A DNA stretch of 64,000 nucleotides from Flavobacterium sp. HSC-32F16 (GTDB lineage Bacteria; Bacteroidota; Bacteroidia; Flavobacteriales; Flavobacteriaceae): contig NZ_JALKAC010000003.1 of NCBI RefSeq assembly GCF_024171645.1, positions 1-64,000 on the forward strand, read 5' to 3'. How positions within the stretch are numbered: position 1 is the first letter of the stretch; each line of letters starts with the position of its first letter. Shown here piece by piece: positions 15,838-24,168 of this stretch. Made by a program: the position numbers and the translations under genes. A model generated the notes under the pieces. It saw only the letters and a program-made list of their open reading frames with translations. It ran no database searches and was not told the origin of the DNA.

Positions 15838-18141
15838 ATGAAGGTCTGTATTGCTGAGAAACCAAGTGTAGCACGTGAAATTGCATCCGTTTTGGGCGCT
15901 AATACCAAACACGACGGATATTACGAAGGCAATGGTTATGCCGTAACTTATACTTTTGGCCATTTATGCACATTAAAAGAACCTAACGATTATAAACCAC
16001 ACTGGAAAAGCTGGGATTTAAACAATCTCCCAATGCTTCCTGAAAAATTCGAAACTAAAGTCGTTCAGAATTCAGGAATCCAGAAGCAGTTTAAAATTAT
16101 AAAAACCCTTTTTGATAAAGCCGAATTGGTTATAAATTGCGGGGATGCCGGGCAGGAAGGAGAATTAATCCAACGCTGGGTAATGAACGAAGCACATTAC
16201 AAAGGCGAAATAAAACGCTTGTGGATTTCATCTCTAACCACAGAAGCCATAAAAGAAGGTTTTGACAACTTAAAACCCTCTGAAAACTACGATAACTTAT
16301 TCTACGCCGGATTTTCAAGAGCGATTGGCGACTGGCTTCTGGGAATGAATGCGACACGTTTATACACCGTAAAACATGGCGGTTACAAACAAGTGTTGTC
16401 TATTGGACGCGTACAAACGCCTACATTAGCAATGGTAGTTGACCGATTTAAAGAAATAGAAAACTTTAAACCACAGCCGTATTGGGAATTACAGACTTTA
16501 TACAGAGAAACACTTTTCAGCTACGAAGAAGGTCGTTTCCTGAAAAAAGAGGATGGAGAAATTCTGGCTGAAAAAGTCAAAGAAAGTGATTTCGAAATTG
16601 TTTCTGTTGATAAGAAAAACGGAAACGAATACGCACCAAAACTGTTTGATTTAACGGGTTTACAGGTTTATTCCAATCAAAAATTTGGGTTTTCGGCAGA
16701 AGAAACCCTTAAAATTGCGCAGACTTTATACGAACAGAAAGCCATTACGTATCCCAGAGTCGATACAACTTTCCTGCCGGGAGATATTTACCCAAAAGTA
16801 ACGGGAATTCTGCAAAAACTGACTAATTACAGTCATTTAACAGAACCGCTTTTAGGAAAGAAAATTAAAAAATCGCCAAAGGTTTTTAATGATAAAAAAG
16901 TAACCGATCACCACGCAATTATTCCAACGGGAATAGAAATTAATCTGCCGTACAATCAACAGCAGGTTTATGACATAATTGTAAAACGTTTTTTAGCTGT
17001 ATTTTATGATGATTGTCTGGTTGCCAACACCACAGTTATTGGAAAAGCAGCCGATGTAACTTTTAAAACCACAGGAAAAGAAATTCTTAAAAAAGGTTTC
17101 CGTGTTGTTTTTGAAGATCCAAATGCCAAAGAAAAAGAACCGGACTTGCTGCCGAGTTTTGTTGTGGGCGAAAAAGGCCCGCATGAACCTTCTTTTCTCC
17201 AAAAAGAAACCAAACCGCCTAATTATTTTACCGAAGCAACTTTACTGCGAGCGATGGAAACTGCAGGAAAACAAGTTGATGACGAAGATTTACGCGAATT
17301 AATGAAAGAAAACGGAATTGGACGTCCGTCAACGCGTGCAAATATTATTGAAACCCTATTTAAACGCCAGTATATTGTCCGCAATAAAAAACAGGTTTTA
17401 CCAACGACAACAGGAATTCAGTTAATTGATACAATTCAGAACGAGTTGATTAAATCGGCTGAACTTACAGGTTCTTGGGAAAAACAGTTAAAAGATATTG
17501 AAAAAGGTACTTTTACGGCTGCTGCTTTTATCCGAAATATGAAACGAATGGTTGAAGCTTTGGTAACCGAAGTTCGAAGTGAAACCAGGCACGCCAATAT
17601 TTCGCATGCTGCAACGATTCAGAAACCAGTTGTAAAAGCAGAGAAAAAGAAAGCTGCAGGAATCTTGGCAGAAACTTGTCCGAAATGCCAGAAAGGGAAT
17701 CTTATAAAAGGGAAATCAGCTTTTGGATGCAGCGAATACAAATCGGGTTGTGATTTTGTGCTGCCTTATGTTTTTTCAGATAAAAAAATTACCGAAAGCC
17801 AGTATTTACGATTGGTTCAAAAAGGTTCAACTGTAAACATAAAAGGCTTCAAAACCGAAGCCGGAACGGTTGAAGGCTTAATTCGTTTTGAAGAAAATTA
17901 CAAACTAAAATTAGAGCCGAAGAAAACCGCAGCAAAAAAGACCACGCAGGAAACTTCAGATTCATTAACGTGTCCGAAATGTAAAAAAGGAACCATCCTA
18001 AAAGGAAAAACCGCTTACGGATGTGCTGAATATAAATCGGGATGTGATTTTAAAGTTACTTTTGATGAAGTCCGCGCGAAACTAAAAGATCAAAAACCAA
18101 CGAAAGAACTGGTCTACTCTATTTTAGAGGAAAGCGTTTAG
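15838..18141 (+). CDS. topB: DNA topoisomerase III (type IA)
   Basis: 767 residues. Type IA topoisomerase that cuts and passes single strands to resolve recombination and replication intermediates. The TOPRIM domain starts MKVCIAEKPSVAREI. The active-site tyrosine is Y305 in AITYPRVDTTFLP, and there is a late GIGRPSTRANIIETL motif. Two C-terminal zinc-ribbon-like modules follow, each starting CPKC and ending in a CxEYKSGCDF pattern. The acidic TOPRIM motif is atypical: GDAGQEGE at 102-109, where the usual form is TDxDREGE, so the second aspartate is G105. I recall this variant from other Bacteroidota TopB proteins. Monocistronic. Confidence 0.95.
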   Translation: MKVCIAEKPSVAREIASVLGANTKHDGYYEGNGYAVTYTFGHLCTLKEPNDYKPHWKSWDLNNLPMLPEKFETKVVQNSGIQKQFKIIKTLFDKAELVINCGDAGQEGELIQRWVMNEAHYKGEIKRLWISSLTTEAIKEGFDNLKPSENYDNLFYAGFSRAIGDWLLGMNATRLYTVKHGGYKQVLSIGRVQTPTLAMVVDRFKEIENFKPQPYWELQTLYRETLFSYEEGRFLKKEDGEILAEKVKESDFEIVSVDKKNGNEYAPKLFDLTGLQVYSNQKFGFSAEETLKIAQTLYEQKAITYPRVDTTFLPGDIYPKVTGILQKLTNYSHLTEPLLGKKIKKSPKVFNDKKVTDHHAIIPTGIEINLPYNQQQVYDIIVKRFLAVFYDDCLVANTTVIGKAADVTFKTTGKEILKKGFRVVFEDPNAKEKEPDLLPSFVVGEKGPHEPSFLQKETKPPNYFTEATLLRAMETAGKQVDDEDLRELMKENGIGRPSTRANIIETLFKRQYIVRNKKQVLPTTTGIQLIDTIQNELIKSAELTGSWEKQLKDIEKGTFTAAAFIRNMKRMVEALVTEVRSETRHANISHAATIQKPVVKAEKKKAAGILAETCPKCQKGNLIKGKSAFGCSEYKSGCDFVLPYVFSDKKITESQYLRLVQKGSTVNIKGFKTEAGTVEGLIRFEENYKLKLEPKKTAAKKTTQETSDSLTCPKCKKGTILKGKTAYGCAEYKSGCDFKVTFDEVRAKLKDQKPTKELVYSILEESV

Positions 18142-18150
18142 TTTTTTCTT

Positions 18151-18384
18151 GCCACAGATTAAAGGGATTAAAATGATTTTTTTTGTTTTTTTGCCACGAA
18201 TTTCACTAATTTTCACTAATTTTTTCACGCAGATTCTGCAGATTTAATTTTGATTCTGAATTTAAATCTGCTTGAATCTGCTGAATCTGCGTGAGACAAA
18301 ATCATTTTAATCCCTTTAATCTGTGGCTAAAACATTTCCCATTTTTCAAAAAATAATTCGTGAAAATTAGTGTAATTAGTGGCA
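18151..18384. repeat. interlocked inverted repeats between topB and a lipoprotein gene
   Basis: Three pairs of inverted arms overlap. A: 18151-18180 with 18298-18327, 30 bases, perfect (starts GCCACAGATTAAAGG). B: 18193-18220 with 18357-18384, imperfect (GCCACGAATTTCACTAATTT type). C: 18226-18245 with 18274-18293, two mismatches (CACGCAGATTCTGCAGATTT). The order is A B C C' A' B', so B crosses A and the whole cannot fold as one simple hairpin. It fills the intergenic gap; no gene is present. Confidence 0.9.
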
Positions 18385-18436
18385 ACATTTTTTTTCATAC
18401 TTTAGTGCTTCCATTTAACATCAAAAACTCATAAAT

Positions 18437-18913
18437 ATGTTTCAGAAAATTACTCTTTTAGCGCTTGTATTGGCTGTTGTTTCTTGTCAGAAGAAAGAAT
18501 CTGTAGAAAAAGATAAAATTAAAATCGCCGACTGGATCATCGGAAACTGGGAAAACAAATCGGCTGAGGGCGTTTTAACTGAAAACTGGCAAAAACTAAA
18601 TGACAGCACTTTCAACGCATCTTCTTATTTTATAAAAGGGAAAGATACACTGCATTTTGAAACCATAGTTCTGGCTCAAAAAGGCGAAACCCTAACCTAT
18701 TTCGCAACCGTAAAAGGACAAAACGAAGATAAAGCAGTTGCTTTTGCATCAACCGCAGGGTCTGATAAGCAATTGGTTTTTGAAAATTTAAAACACGATT
18801 ATCCGCAAAAAATCACATATACAAAAGGCACAGATAATACTTTAACAGCTGAAATTTCTGGGAATTTACAAGGAAAACCGAGTTCAGAGAAGTTTGTGAT
18901 GACGAAGAAATAA
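18437..18913 (+). CDS. lipoprotein, DUF6265-like
   Basis: 158 residues. Signal peptide with lipobox: LALVLAVVSC, so Cys17 would carry the lipid. The mature part opens with IADWIIGNWENKSAEGVLTE then NWQKLNDSTF and ends with LQGKPSSEKFVM. It resembles DUF6265-type beta-barrel lipoproteins, in which a W-x(3)-G-x-W motif starts the fold. Function unknown. Monocistronic, between the repeat patchwork and the convergent MFS gene. Confidence 0.75.
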   Translation: MFQKITLLALVLAVVSCQKKESVEKDKIKIADWIIGNWENKSAEGVLTENWQKLNDSTFNASSYFIKGKDTLHFETIVLAQKGETLTYFATVKGQNEDKAVAFASTAGSDKQLVFENLKHDYPQKITYTKGTDNTLTAEISGNLQGKPSSEKFVMTKK

Positions 18914-19059
18914 AACATTATATTTCAAACAAATTAAAATCCGTTACTAAATATAATTCATTCCTCCGGAATTCTTCACAATAGTAAAAAGAACCGGAGG
19001 TTCGATCAATTTGCAGGGCCGGTTTTTAATCCGGTTTGCGCAAAAATCATCCATAATCT

Positions 19060-19105
19060 AAAACTCAAAACCTCAGCATCTTAGAACCTTAACAACTTTA
19101 AAAAA
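19060..19105. repeat. low-complexity CTCAG/CTTAG intergenic repeat
   Basis: AAAACTCAAAACCTCAGCAT followed by CTTAGAACCTTAACAACTT lies at the 3' end of the MFS gene. It shares the word family of 1-95 and 13934-13972. Confidence 0.5.
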
Positions 19106-20266
19106 CTACTCATTCTCCCCAATTTTACTTACCATAAAAATCATCATAATACCTAAAAGCGCCATAATTAAAAACGCCCATTTCATACTTAGATATTCAG
19201 AGATAAAACCAACCATTGGCGGTACTAATAAAAACCCGAGATAACCAATTGTAGATATCGAAGTTAAGGCAGAACCGCTGCTTAATTTTGAAGATCTTCC
19301 AGCAATACTAAACACCAGCGGCACCACGCAGGAAACCCCAAATCCGATTAAAACATAACCAAAAATAGTTGGATAAGCATAAGGCAGAACAAAACAAATT
19401 CCAAAACCAACCGTAATTAATATACCACTGTAAAGCAGAATTTTTTTAGTTCCAAATTTCATTACACCATAATCTCCAAATATACGTCCTAATGTTACCG
19501 CAGTAGCAAAAAAGACAAAGGCAGCACTTGTTAATTTTGGAGAAGCCTTTAGAATATTTTCGAAATAAATACCGCTCCAGTCATACATCGTATTTTCGCA
19601 GGCCATAGATACAAAACAAATCATGGCAAACTTCACCAGATTTTTTTCGGGCATTGAAAAAAACTTCTTTTTAACCGGTACAGGTTCATTATGAATACTC
19701 ATTGGATAAAAACAAGCCGTAAGGGCAAGCATAAAAACACTTACTCCCAATAAATGATGAGATGGTGCAATTTTTTGGGTCACCATTACATATCCTAAAC
19801 CCGCTCCAGAAAAAACAGCAATACTCCAAACTGCATGAAAACGCGTTATAATTGATTTTGGATATAATTTCTGCACTTCAAGAGATTGTGCGTTAATAGA
19901 TAAATTGAAAATATTACGAGAAGCTCCAAAAATTAAAAGTACAATAACCAGCTGCCAAACAAACGCGACTAGACCCGGCAGTGACAAAACAATATTAAAC
20001 ATTATGGCTCCCAAAAGCATAATATAACGACTGCTGTATTTATTCAATAACTTTCCTGTAAACGGCATGGTAAGCATCAAACCAATTGGAAAAGCGAATA
20101 AAACAGCTCCAAACTGAGCTTCGGACAAATGCAGTTGTGCTTGTATATGCGGAATTCTTGATACCCACGATGAATAACCAAATCCTGAAAGGAAAAAAAA
20201 TACGGTATTTGCTATACGATATCCTCTGGGTGTGTTTTGAATTTTTTTGAAGAAAGGTAAAATCAT
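19106..20266 (-). CDS. MFS transporter
   Basis: 386 residues, about 12 hydrophobic helices. It starts after a short cytosolic N-terminus with YRIANTVFFFLSGFGYSSWV followed by SRIPHIQAQLHLSEAQFGAV, and has a basic loop between helices 2 and 3 (GKLLNKYSSRYIML). The arrangement resembles fucose-permease-like and multidrug MFS members; the substrate is unknown. It is convergent with the lipoprotein at 18437 and divergent from the first TonB receptor. A TATTTTTG word near 20287-20294 on the minus strand may be its -7 element. Confidence 0.88.
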   Translation of the reverse strand: MILPFFKKIQNTPRGYRIANTVFFFLSGFGYSSWVSRIPHIQAQLHLSEAQFGAVLFAFPIGLMLTMPFTGKLLNKYSSRYIMLLGAIMFNIVLSLPGLVAFVWQLVIVLLIFGASRNIFNLSINAQSLEVQKLYPKSIITRFHAVWSIAVFSGAGLGYVMVTQKIAPSHHLLGVSVFMLALTACFYPMSIHNEPVPVKKKFFSMPEKNLVKFAMICFVSMACENTMYDWSGIYFENILKASPKLTSAAFVFFATAVTLGRIFGDYGVMKFGTKKILLYSGILITVGFGICFVLPYAYPTIFGYVLIGFGVSCVVPLVFSIAGRSSKLSSGSALTSISTIGYLGFLLVPPMVGFISEYLSMKWAFLIMALLGIMMIFMVSKIGENE

Positions 20267-20433
20267 GAAGTCTTTATTTCAGATTGCAAAAATAAAGCTT
20301 TTAAAACGAATTACTGTCTGATTTACATTTTAATAATACGTACAAATTTTCAGTTTTATTCTGTAAAAAACAAAAGACTTTTCTTTCTTATTTATCCCTG
20401 AAACCCTAAAGAACAAATGAATTTAAATATTAT

Positions 20434-20463
20434 TTGTTAAAAAAACAATAATCTTTACATTTG
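20434..20463 (+). promoter_or_regulatory. promoter of the first TonB receptor
   Basis: TTG (20434-20436), 19 bases, TACATTTG (20456-20463), a near-perfect Bacteroidota promoter. Just downstream is TTATTCTAAATAA, a word also found near the other two promoters of this locus and a candidate half-site for an iron-responsive repressor. Confidence 0.75.
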
Positions 20464-20517
20464 TGCTGTTTTTATTTATTCTAAATAAGATTTAATTGCA
20501 AACCAATTTTTAAACCA

Positions 20518-22839
20518 ATGAAATATTTTAATCCGAAAACGTCACGTTTTCTATTGACAATTAGTTTTGTCTTTTCGTTCTTACTCCTATCTGCGCAGCA
20601 AAATGGAAAAATTAAAGGAACCATCACAACTTCAGATGGTGAACAGGCAGCCGGAGTCAACATTATCTTAAAAAACTCAAAATACTGGACCGTATCTGAC
20701 GAAAGCGGTAATTTCGATTTCAACAGAGTAAAACCAAACACGTATACATTACAAGTTTCTTTAGCAGGATATGAAACTTTAGAAAGCGAAGTTATTGTTA
20801 CTGAAAGTGAAACTGCAACAGTAAATTTACAATTAAAAGTTTCTAACAAAGAACTAAAAGAGGTTGTCGTAAACAGTAAAAAAAGCATCTTATCTAAAAA
20901 AACAGATTACGTTGCCAGAATGCCATTAACGAATCTTGAAAACCCACAGGTTTACAGTGTTATCCAAAAAGAACTTTTACTGGAACAGGTGTCAGTAGAC
21001 ATTAGAAGCGCTGTGCAAAACTCTCCGGGTGTGGTTTCTATAAGTTATCCTTCTGGAGGTGTAGGTGTAATTTTTAGAGGTTTTTCTACGGGAGTTAATG
21101 CAAGAAATGGAATGGAAACTGTTTCCGGACGTTCTTCTGTTGATCTTGGTAACGTAGAACGTATTGAAATCATGAAAGGACCTTCCGGAACTCTGTTTGG
21201 TTCGTCTGTTTCTTCTTTTGGAGGTGTTGTAAACCTTGTTACTAAAAAACCTTTTGAAACTACTGCTGCCGAAATATCTTACACAACTGGAAGCTTCAAC
21301 TTAAACCGACTTACAGCAGATATAAACACACCTTTAAATCAGGATAAAACAGTTTTATTCAGACTTAATCTTGCTGTTAACAGAGAAAAAAGTTTCCTTG
21401 ATTATGGTTTCAACAATACACTTCTAATAGCGCCAAGTCTTACTTACAAAGCCTCTGAAAAACTTACTTTTAATTTTGATGCTGAGCTTTATAACGTAAA
21501 CAACACAAGACGTACTTACAACACATATGCAGCAACTTCTGGAATTACAAATCCGAATGATTTGAAAATTGATTATAAAAAATCGATGTTCCATGATGAT
21601 AACGATGCAAAATCAACAGCAACTAAGTTTTTTGCTCAGGCAGAATATGAAATAACAGAAAACTGGAGATCTACAACTGTATTTTCATTTGTAGGTGAAG
21701 ATGTAGAGCGTAGTTATCAAAGTTATGCTGTTTGGAGTTCTCCAACACAAGCAGCAAGAAGAGTTGGTCTTTGGGGGCCTATTTATAATAACTACACCAA
21801 CATTCAGGAAAACATCAACGGAAAATTTTCTACAGGAAGTATCAAACATAAATTCCTTGCTGGTGTAAATTACAGACTTTACAGTTCTAATTTTTCAGGA
21901 GGATCAACTTTTACACTTGATAATATAGACGTTACCACTCCTTTTGCCCCAATTAGAAGGAAAGCCGTTGATGCAGGACTTGTATTAACAACGTCGCCCG
22001 TTGCTGACCAAAAAACGCTTAGTGTTTATGCTTCTGATGTTGTAAATTTTACAGACAAACTTTCTGCCATGTTGAGTTTACGTTTGGATAATTTCGAACG
22101 TGCAAAAGCAGGAACTGTTGAAGGCTACAGCCAGACCGCTCTTTCTCCTAAATTAGGATTGGTATATGAACTTGTAGATGATCAGGTTTCGGTATTTGGA
22201 AATTACATGAACGGTTTCCAAAATATGCAGCCGGTAACGCAGCCAGACGCGACACAATTAGTTTTAGACCCAATTTATGCTGTTCAGTATGAAGGAGGAG
22301 TTAAAGCAGAAGCTTTCAACAAAAAATTAAGCGGATCTGTAAGTTACTACAATATTACAATTGATAACGCAACAAGAATTGATGCTGCGGGATTTACTAT
22401 ACAAGATGGAAAACAAGTAAGTAAAGGTGTTGATTTTGAGTTAATGACAACACCTCTTAACGGATTAAGCATTGTTGCAGGATATGCCTATAATGATAAC
22501 AAAATTGTAAAAGCATCTGTTGCTGCTATTGAAGGAAACAAAGCAACCTCTGCTCCTGAAAATGTAGCGAACTTTTGGACTACTTACACTTTTCAAAACA
22601 AATTAAAAGGTCTGGGAATTGGTGCAGGTGCCAATTATGTAGACAAAAATTATTTTACAGCCGATAACACTTTTTACATGCCATCGTATACAGTTTATAA
22701 TGCAACAGTATACTACGAAAAACCTTCATGGAGATTAGGTTTGAAGTTTAATAATTTAACCAATGAAAAATACTGGGATTTCTGGGGCACATCGCAGGCA
22801 CCAACCAGCATATTGGCTAATTTAACTATTAAATTTTAA
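20518..22839 (+). CDS. TonB-dependent siderophore receptor
   Basis: 773 residues, outer membrane. A signal peptide ends near LLLSAQ. Next is a carboxypeptidase-regulatory-like beta domain (about 32-115, KIKGTITTSDGEQAAGVNII, then YTLQVSLAGYETLESEV). The plug (about 120-245) contains NSPGVVSISYPSGGVGVIFR and NVERIEIMKGPSGTLFGSSV. The 22-strand barrel ends in aromatic-rich ANLTIKF. The gene is paired with a second receptor at 24169 of very similar N-terminus, with a PepSY protein between. Energised by TonB-ExbBD, it would import ferric siderophore or a similar iron complex; the ligand is unknown. Confidence 0.92.
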   Translation: MKYFNPKTSRFLLTISFVFSFLLLSAQQNGKIKGTITTSDGEQAAGVNIILKNSKYWTVSDESGNFDFNRVKPNTYTLQVSLAGYETLESEVIVTESETATVNLQLKVSNKELKEVVVNSKKSILSKKTDYVARMPLTNLENPQVYSVIQKELLLEQVSVDIRSAVQNSPGVVSISYPSGGVGVIFRGFSTGVNARNGMETVSGRSSVDLGNVERIEIMKGPSGTLFGSSVSSFGGVVNLVTKKPFETTAAEISYTTGSFNLNRLTADINTPLNQDKTVLFRLNLAVNREKSFLDYGFNNTLLIAPSLTYKASEKLTFNFDAELYNVNNTRRTYNTYAATSGITNPNDLKIDYKKSMFHDDNDAKSTATKFFAQAEYEITENWRSTTVFSFVGEDVERSYQSYAVWSSPTQAARRVGLWGPIYNNYTNIQENINGKFSTGSIKHKFLAGVNYRLYSSNFSGGSTFTLDNIDVTTPFAPIRRKAVDAGLVLTTSPVADQKTLSVYASDVVNFTDKLSAMLSLRLDNFERAKAGTVEGYSQTALSPKLGLVYELVDDQVSVFGNYMNGFQNMQPVTQPDATQLVLDPIYAVQYEGGVKAEAFNKKLSGSVSYYNITIDNATRIDAAGFTIQDGKQVSKGVDFELMTTPLNGLSIVAGYAYNDNKIVKASVAAIEGNKATSAPENVANFWTTYTFQNKLKGLGIGAGANYVDKNYFTADNTFYMPSYTVYNATVYYEKPSWRLGLKFNNLTNEKYWDFWGTSQAPTSILANLTIKF

Positions 22840-22861
22840 AACCTAATACACTTAGAACTGA

Positions 22862-22886
22862 CGCCTCAATTTGATCAATTGAGGCG
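22862..22886 (+). terminator. terminator after the first TonB receptor
   Basis: Perfect arms CGCCTCAATT and AATTGAGGCG with a 5-base loop, then CTTTTAATT. The PepSY gene starts 33 bases later, so the hairpin may only reduce read-through. Confidence 0.75.
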
Positions 22887-22918
22887 CTTTTAATTATAAT
22901 AATTTCAGATTTATTTCT

Positions 22919-24055
22919 ATGACATTTAAAAAACTCATTCTTAAAATTCATCTTTGGCTGGGATTATCTTCCGGCTTAATTGTAGTTATACTGGGCATTA
23001 CAGGCTGTTTGTATGTTTTTGAAGAAGAACTGCGTCCTATTGTTCACGACTATTATTATGCTGATCAGGTAAAAGATAAAAAACTGCCAATAAGCAAGAT
23101 TATAGAAATCGCAAAAGCAGAAAATAAAAATCCGAAGCAGTCAATTTCTGGATGTCATGTAATAAATGAAGATGATCGTACCGTCATTGTGTGGTTTTTT
23201 GAAGAATTGAATCCAGATGCATTTTGGTATTGGAATCAATATAAAACCACTTATCTCTATATAGATCCTTACAGTGGAAAAGTAAAAGAACAGGAAGATT
23301 ATAATTTTGAGTTTTTTGTTTTTGTGCGAATGCTGCATCAAACTCTGTGTTTCAACAGTAAAATTGGAGATCCCATTACAGGAACGGCAACCATTATATT
23401 TATTATTTCTTTAATTACTGGACTTATACTTTGGTGGCCCAAAAATAAACAAGCAGCCAAACAGCGTTTTTGGTTTAGATGGAAAAACACCACAAAATGG
23501 AAACGTAAAAATTACGATCTGCATAACATTCTGGGATATTATATGATGATTTTTGCTTTGATAATTGCACTCACAGGATTAGTATGGGCATTTGAATCAT
23601 ACGATAAAGGAGTACAATGGTTATTTAACGGAGGAAAAACCTTCAAAAGAGAAAGAGTATTTTCTGATACTGCTCAATACTCAAAAACCAATTCGATTGA
23701 TAAAATATACGCTTCTATAAAACAGTCAAATCCGAAGGCAAAAAGCTACTATTTATTTATTCCGAGAGAAAATGATTCACTGGCGGCTTACAATACATTC
23801 ATTCGTTATAAAAGCCGTTTTGATGACACAGCCATCGATTTTGACCGATATACTGCAAAACCTCTGAGATCGACAAGATATGAGGACAAAAATAACGGTG
23901 AAAAATTCCGATTTTTAAATTATGATCTGCATGTAGGCAGTATTCTTGGATTTCCGGGAAAAGTGCTGGCTTTTTTTGCCAGTCTGGTTGCAGCGAGTCT
24001 GCCTATTACCGGTTTTTTAATTTGGTGGGGAAGAAATAACAAAAAAAAGAAATAA
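22919..24055 (+). CDS. PepSY-associated membrane protein, iron-reductase-like
   Basis: 378 residues. The first helix region LKIHLWLGLSSGLIVVILGI followed by TGCLYVFEEELRP is the hallmark of PepSY_TM proteins. Further helices lie near 155-180 and 210-232, and the last carries SLPITGFLIWWGRNNKKKK. Conserved histidines (HLWLG, RMLHQTL, YDLHNILGYY, YDLHVGS) could bind haem. Members of this family are found beside siderophore receptors and some reduce ferric siderophores in the periplasm; the function here is inferred from that context. It lies between two TonB receptors on the same strand. Confidence 0.88.
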   Translation: MTFKKLILKIHLWLGLSSGLIVVILGITGCLYVFEEELRPIVHDYYYADQVKDKKLPISKIIEIAKAENKNPKQSISGCHVINEDDRTVIVWFFEELNPDAFWYWNQYKTTYLYIDPYSGKVKEQEDYNFEFFVFVRMLHQTLCFNSKIGDPITGTATIIFIISLITGLILWWPKNKQAAKQRFWFRWKNTTKWKRKNYDLHNILGYYMMIFALIIALTGLVWAFESYDKGVQWLFNGGKTFKRERVFSDTAQYSKTNSIDKIYASIKQSNPKAKSYYLFIPRENDSLAAYNTFIRYKSRFDDTAIDFDRYTAKPLRSTRYEDKNNGEKFRFLNYDLHVGSILGFPGKVLAFFASLVAASLPITGFLIWWGRNNKKKK

Positions 24056-24081
24056 ACGAGCAATTATAAGGGTTATCAGTG

Positions 24082-24111
24082 TTGTTAAAGAAATTATAAT
24101 TTCTACATTTG
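24082..24111 (+). promoter_or_regulatory. promoter of the second TonB receptor
   Basis: TTG (24082-24084), 19 bases, TACATTTG (24104-24111), followed by TTCTAAATAA. It matches the first receptor's promoter in spacing, in the -7 sequence and in the downstream word. Confidence 0.75.
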
Positions 24112-24168
24112 TGTTGTTTTTACTAATTCTAAATAATCCCCCGTAACCCATTTAAAAAGAAAAAAATC

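Noticed and set aside
20287..20294. Firm promoter for the MFS gene
   Set aside because: Minus-strand TATTTTTG fits a -7 element, but no TTG lies at the usual distance, so it is only mentioned with the gene.
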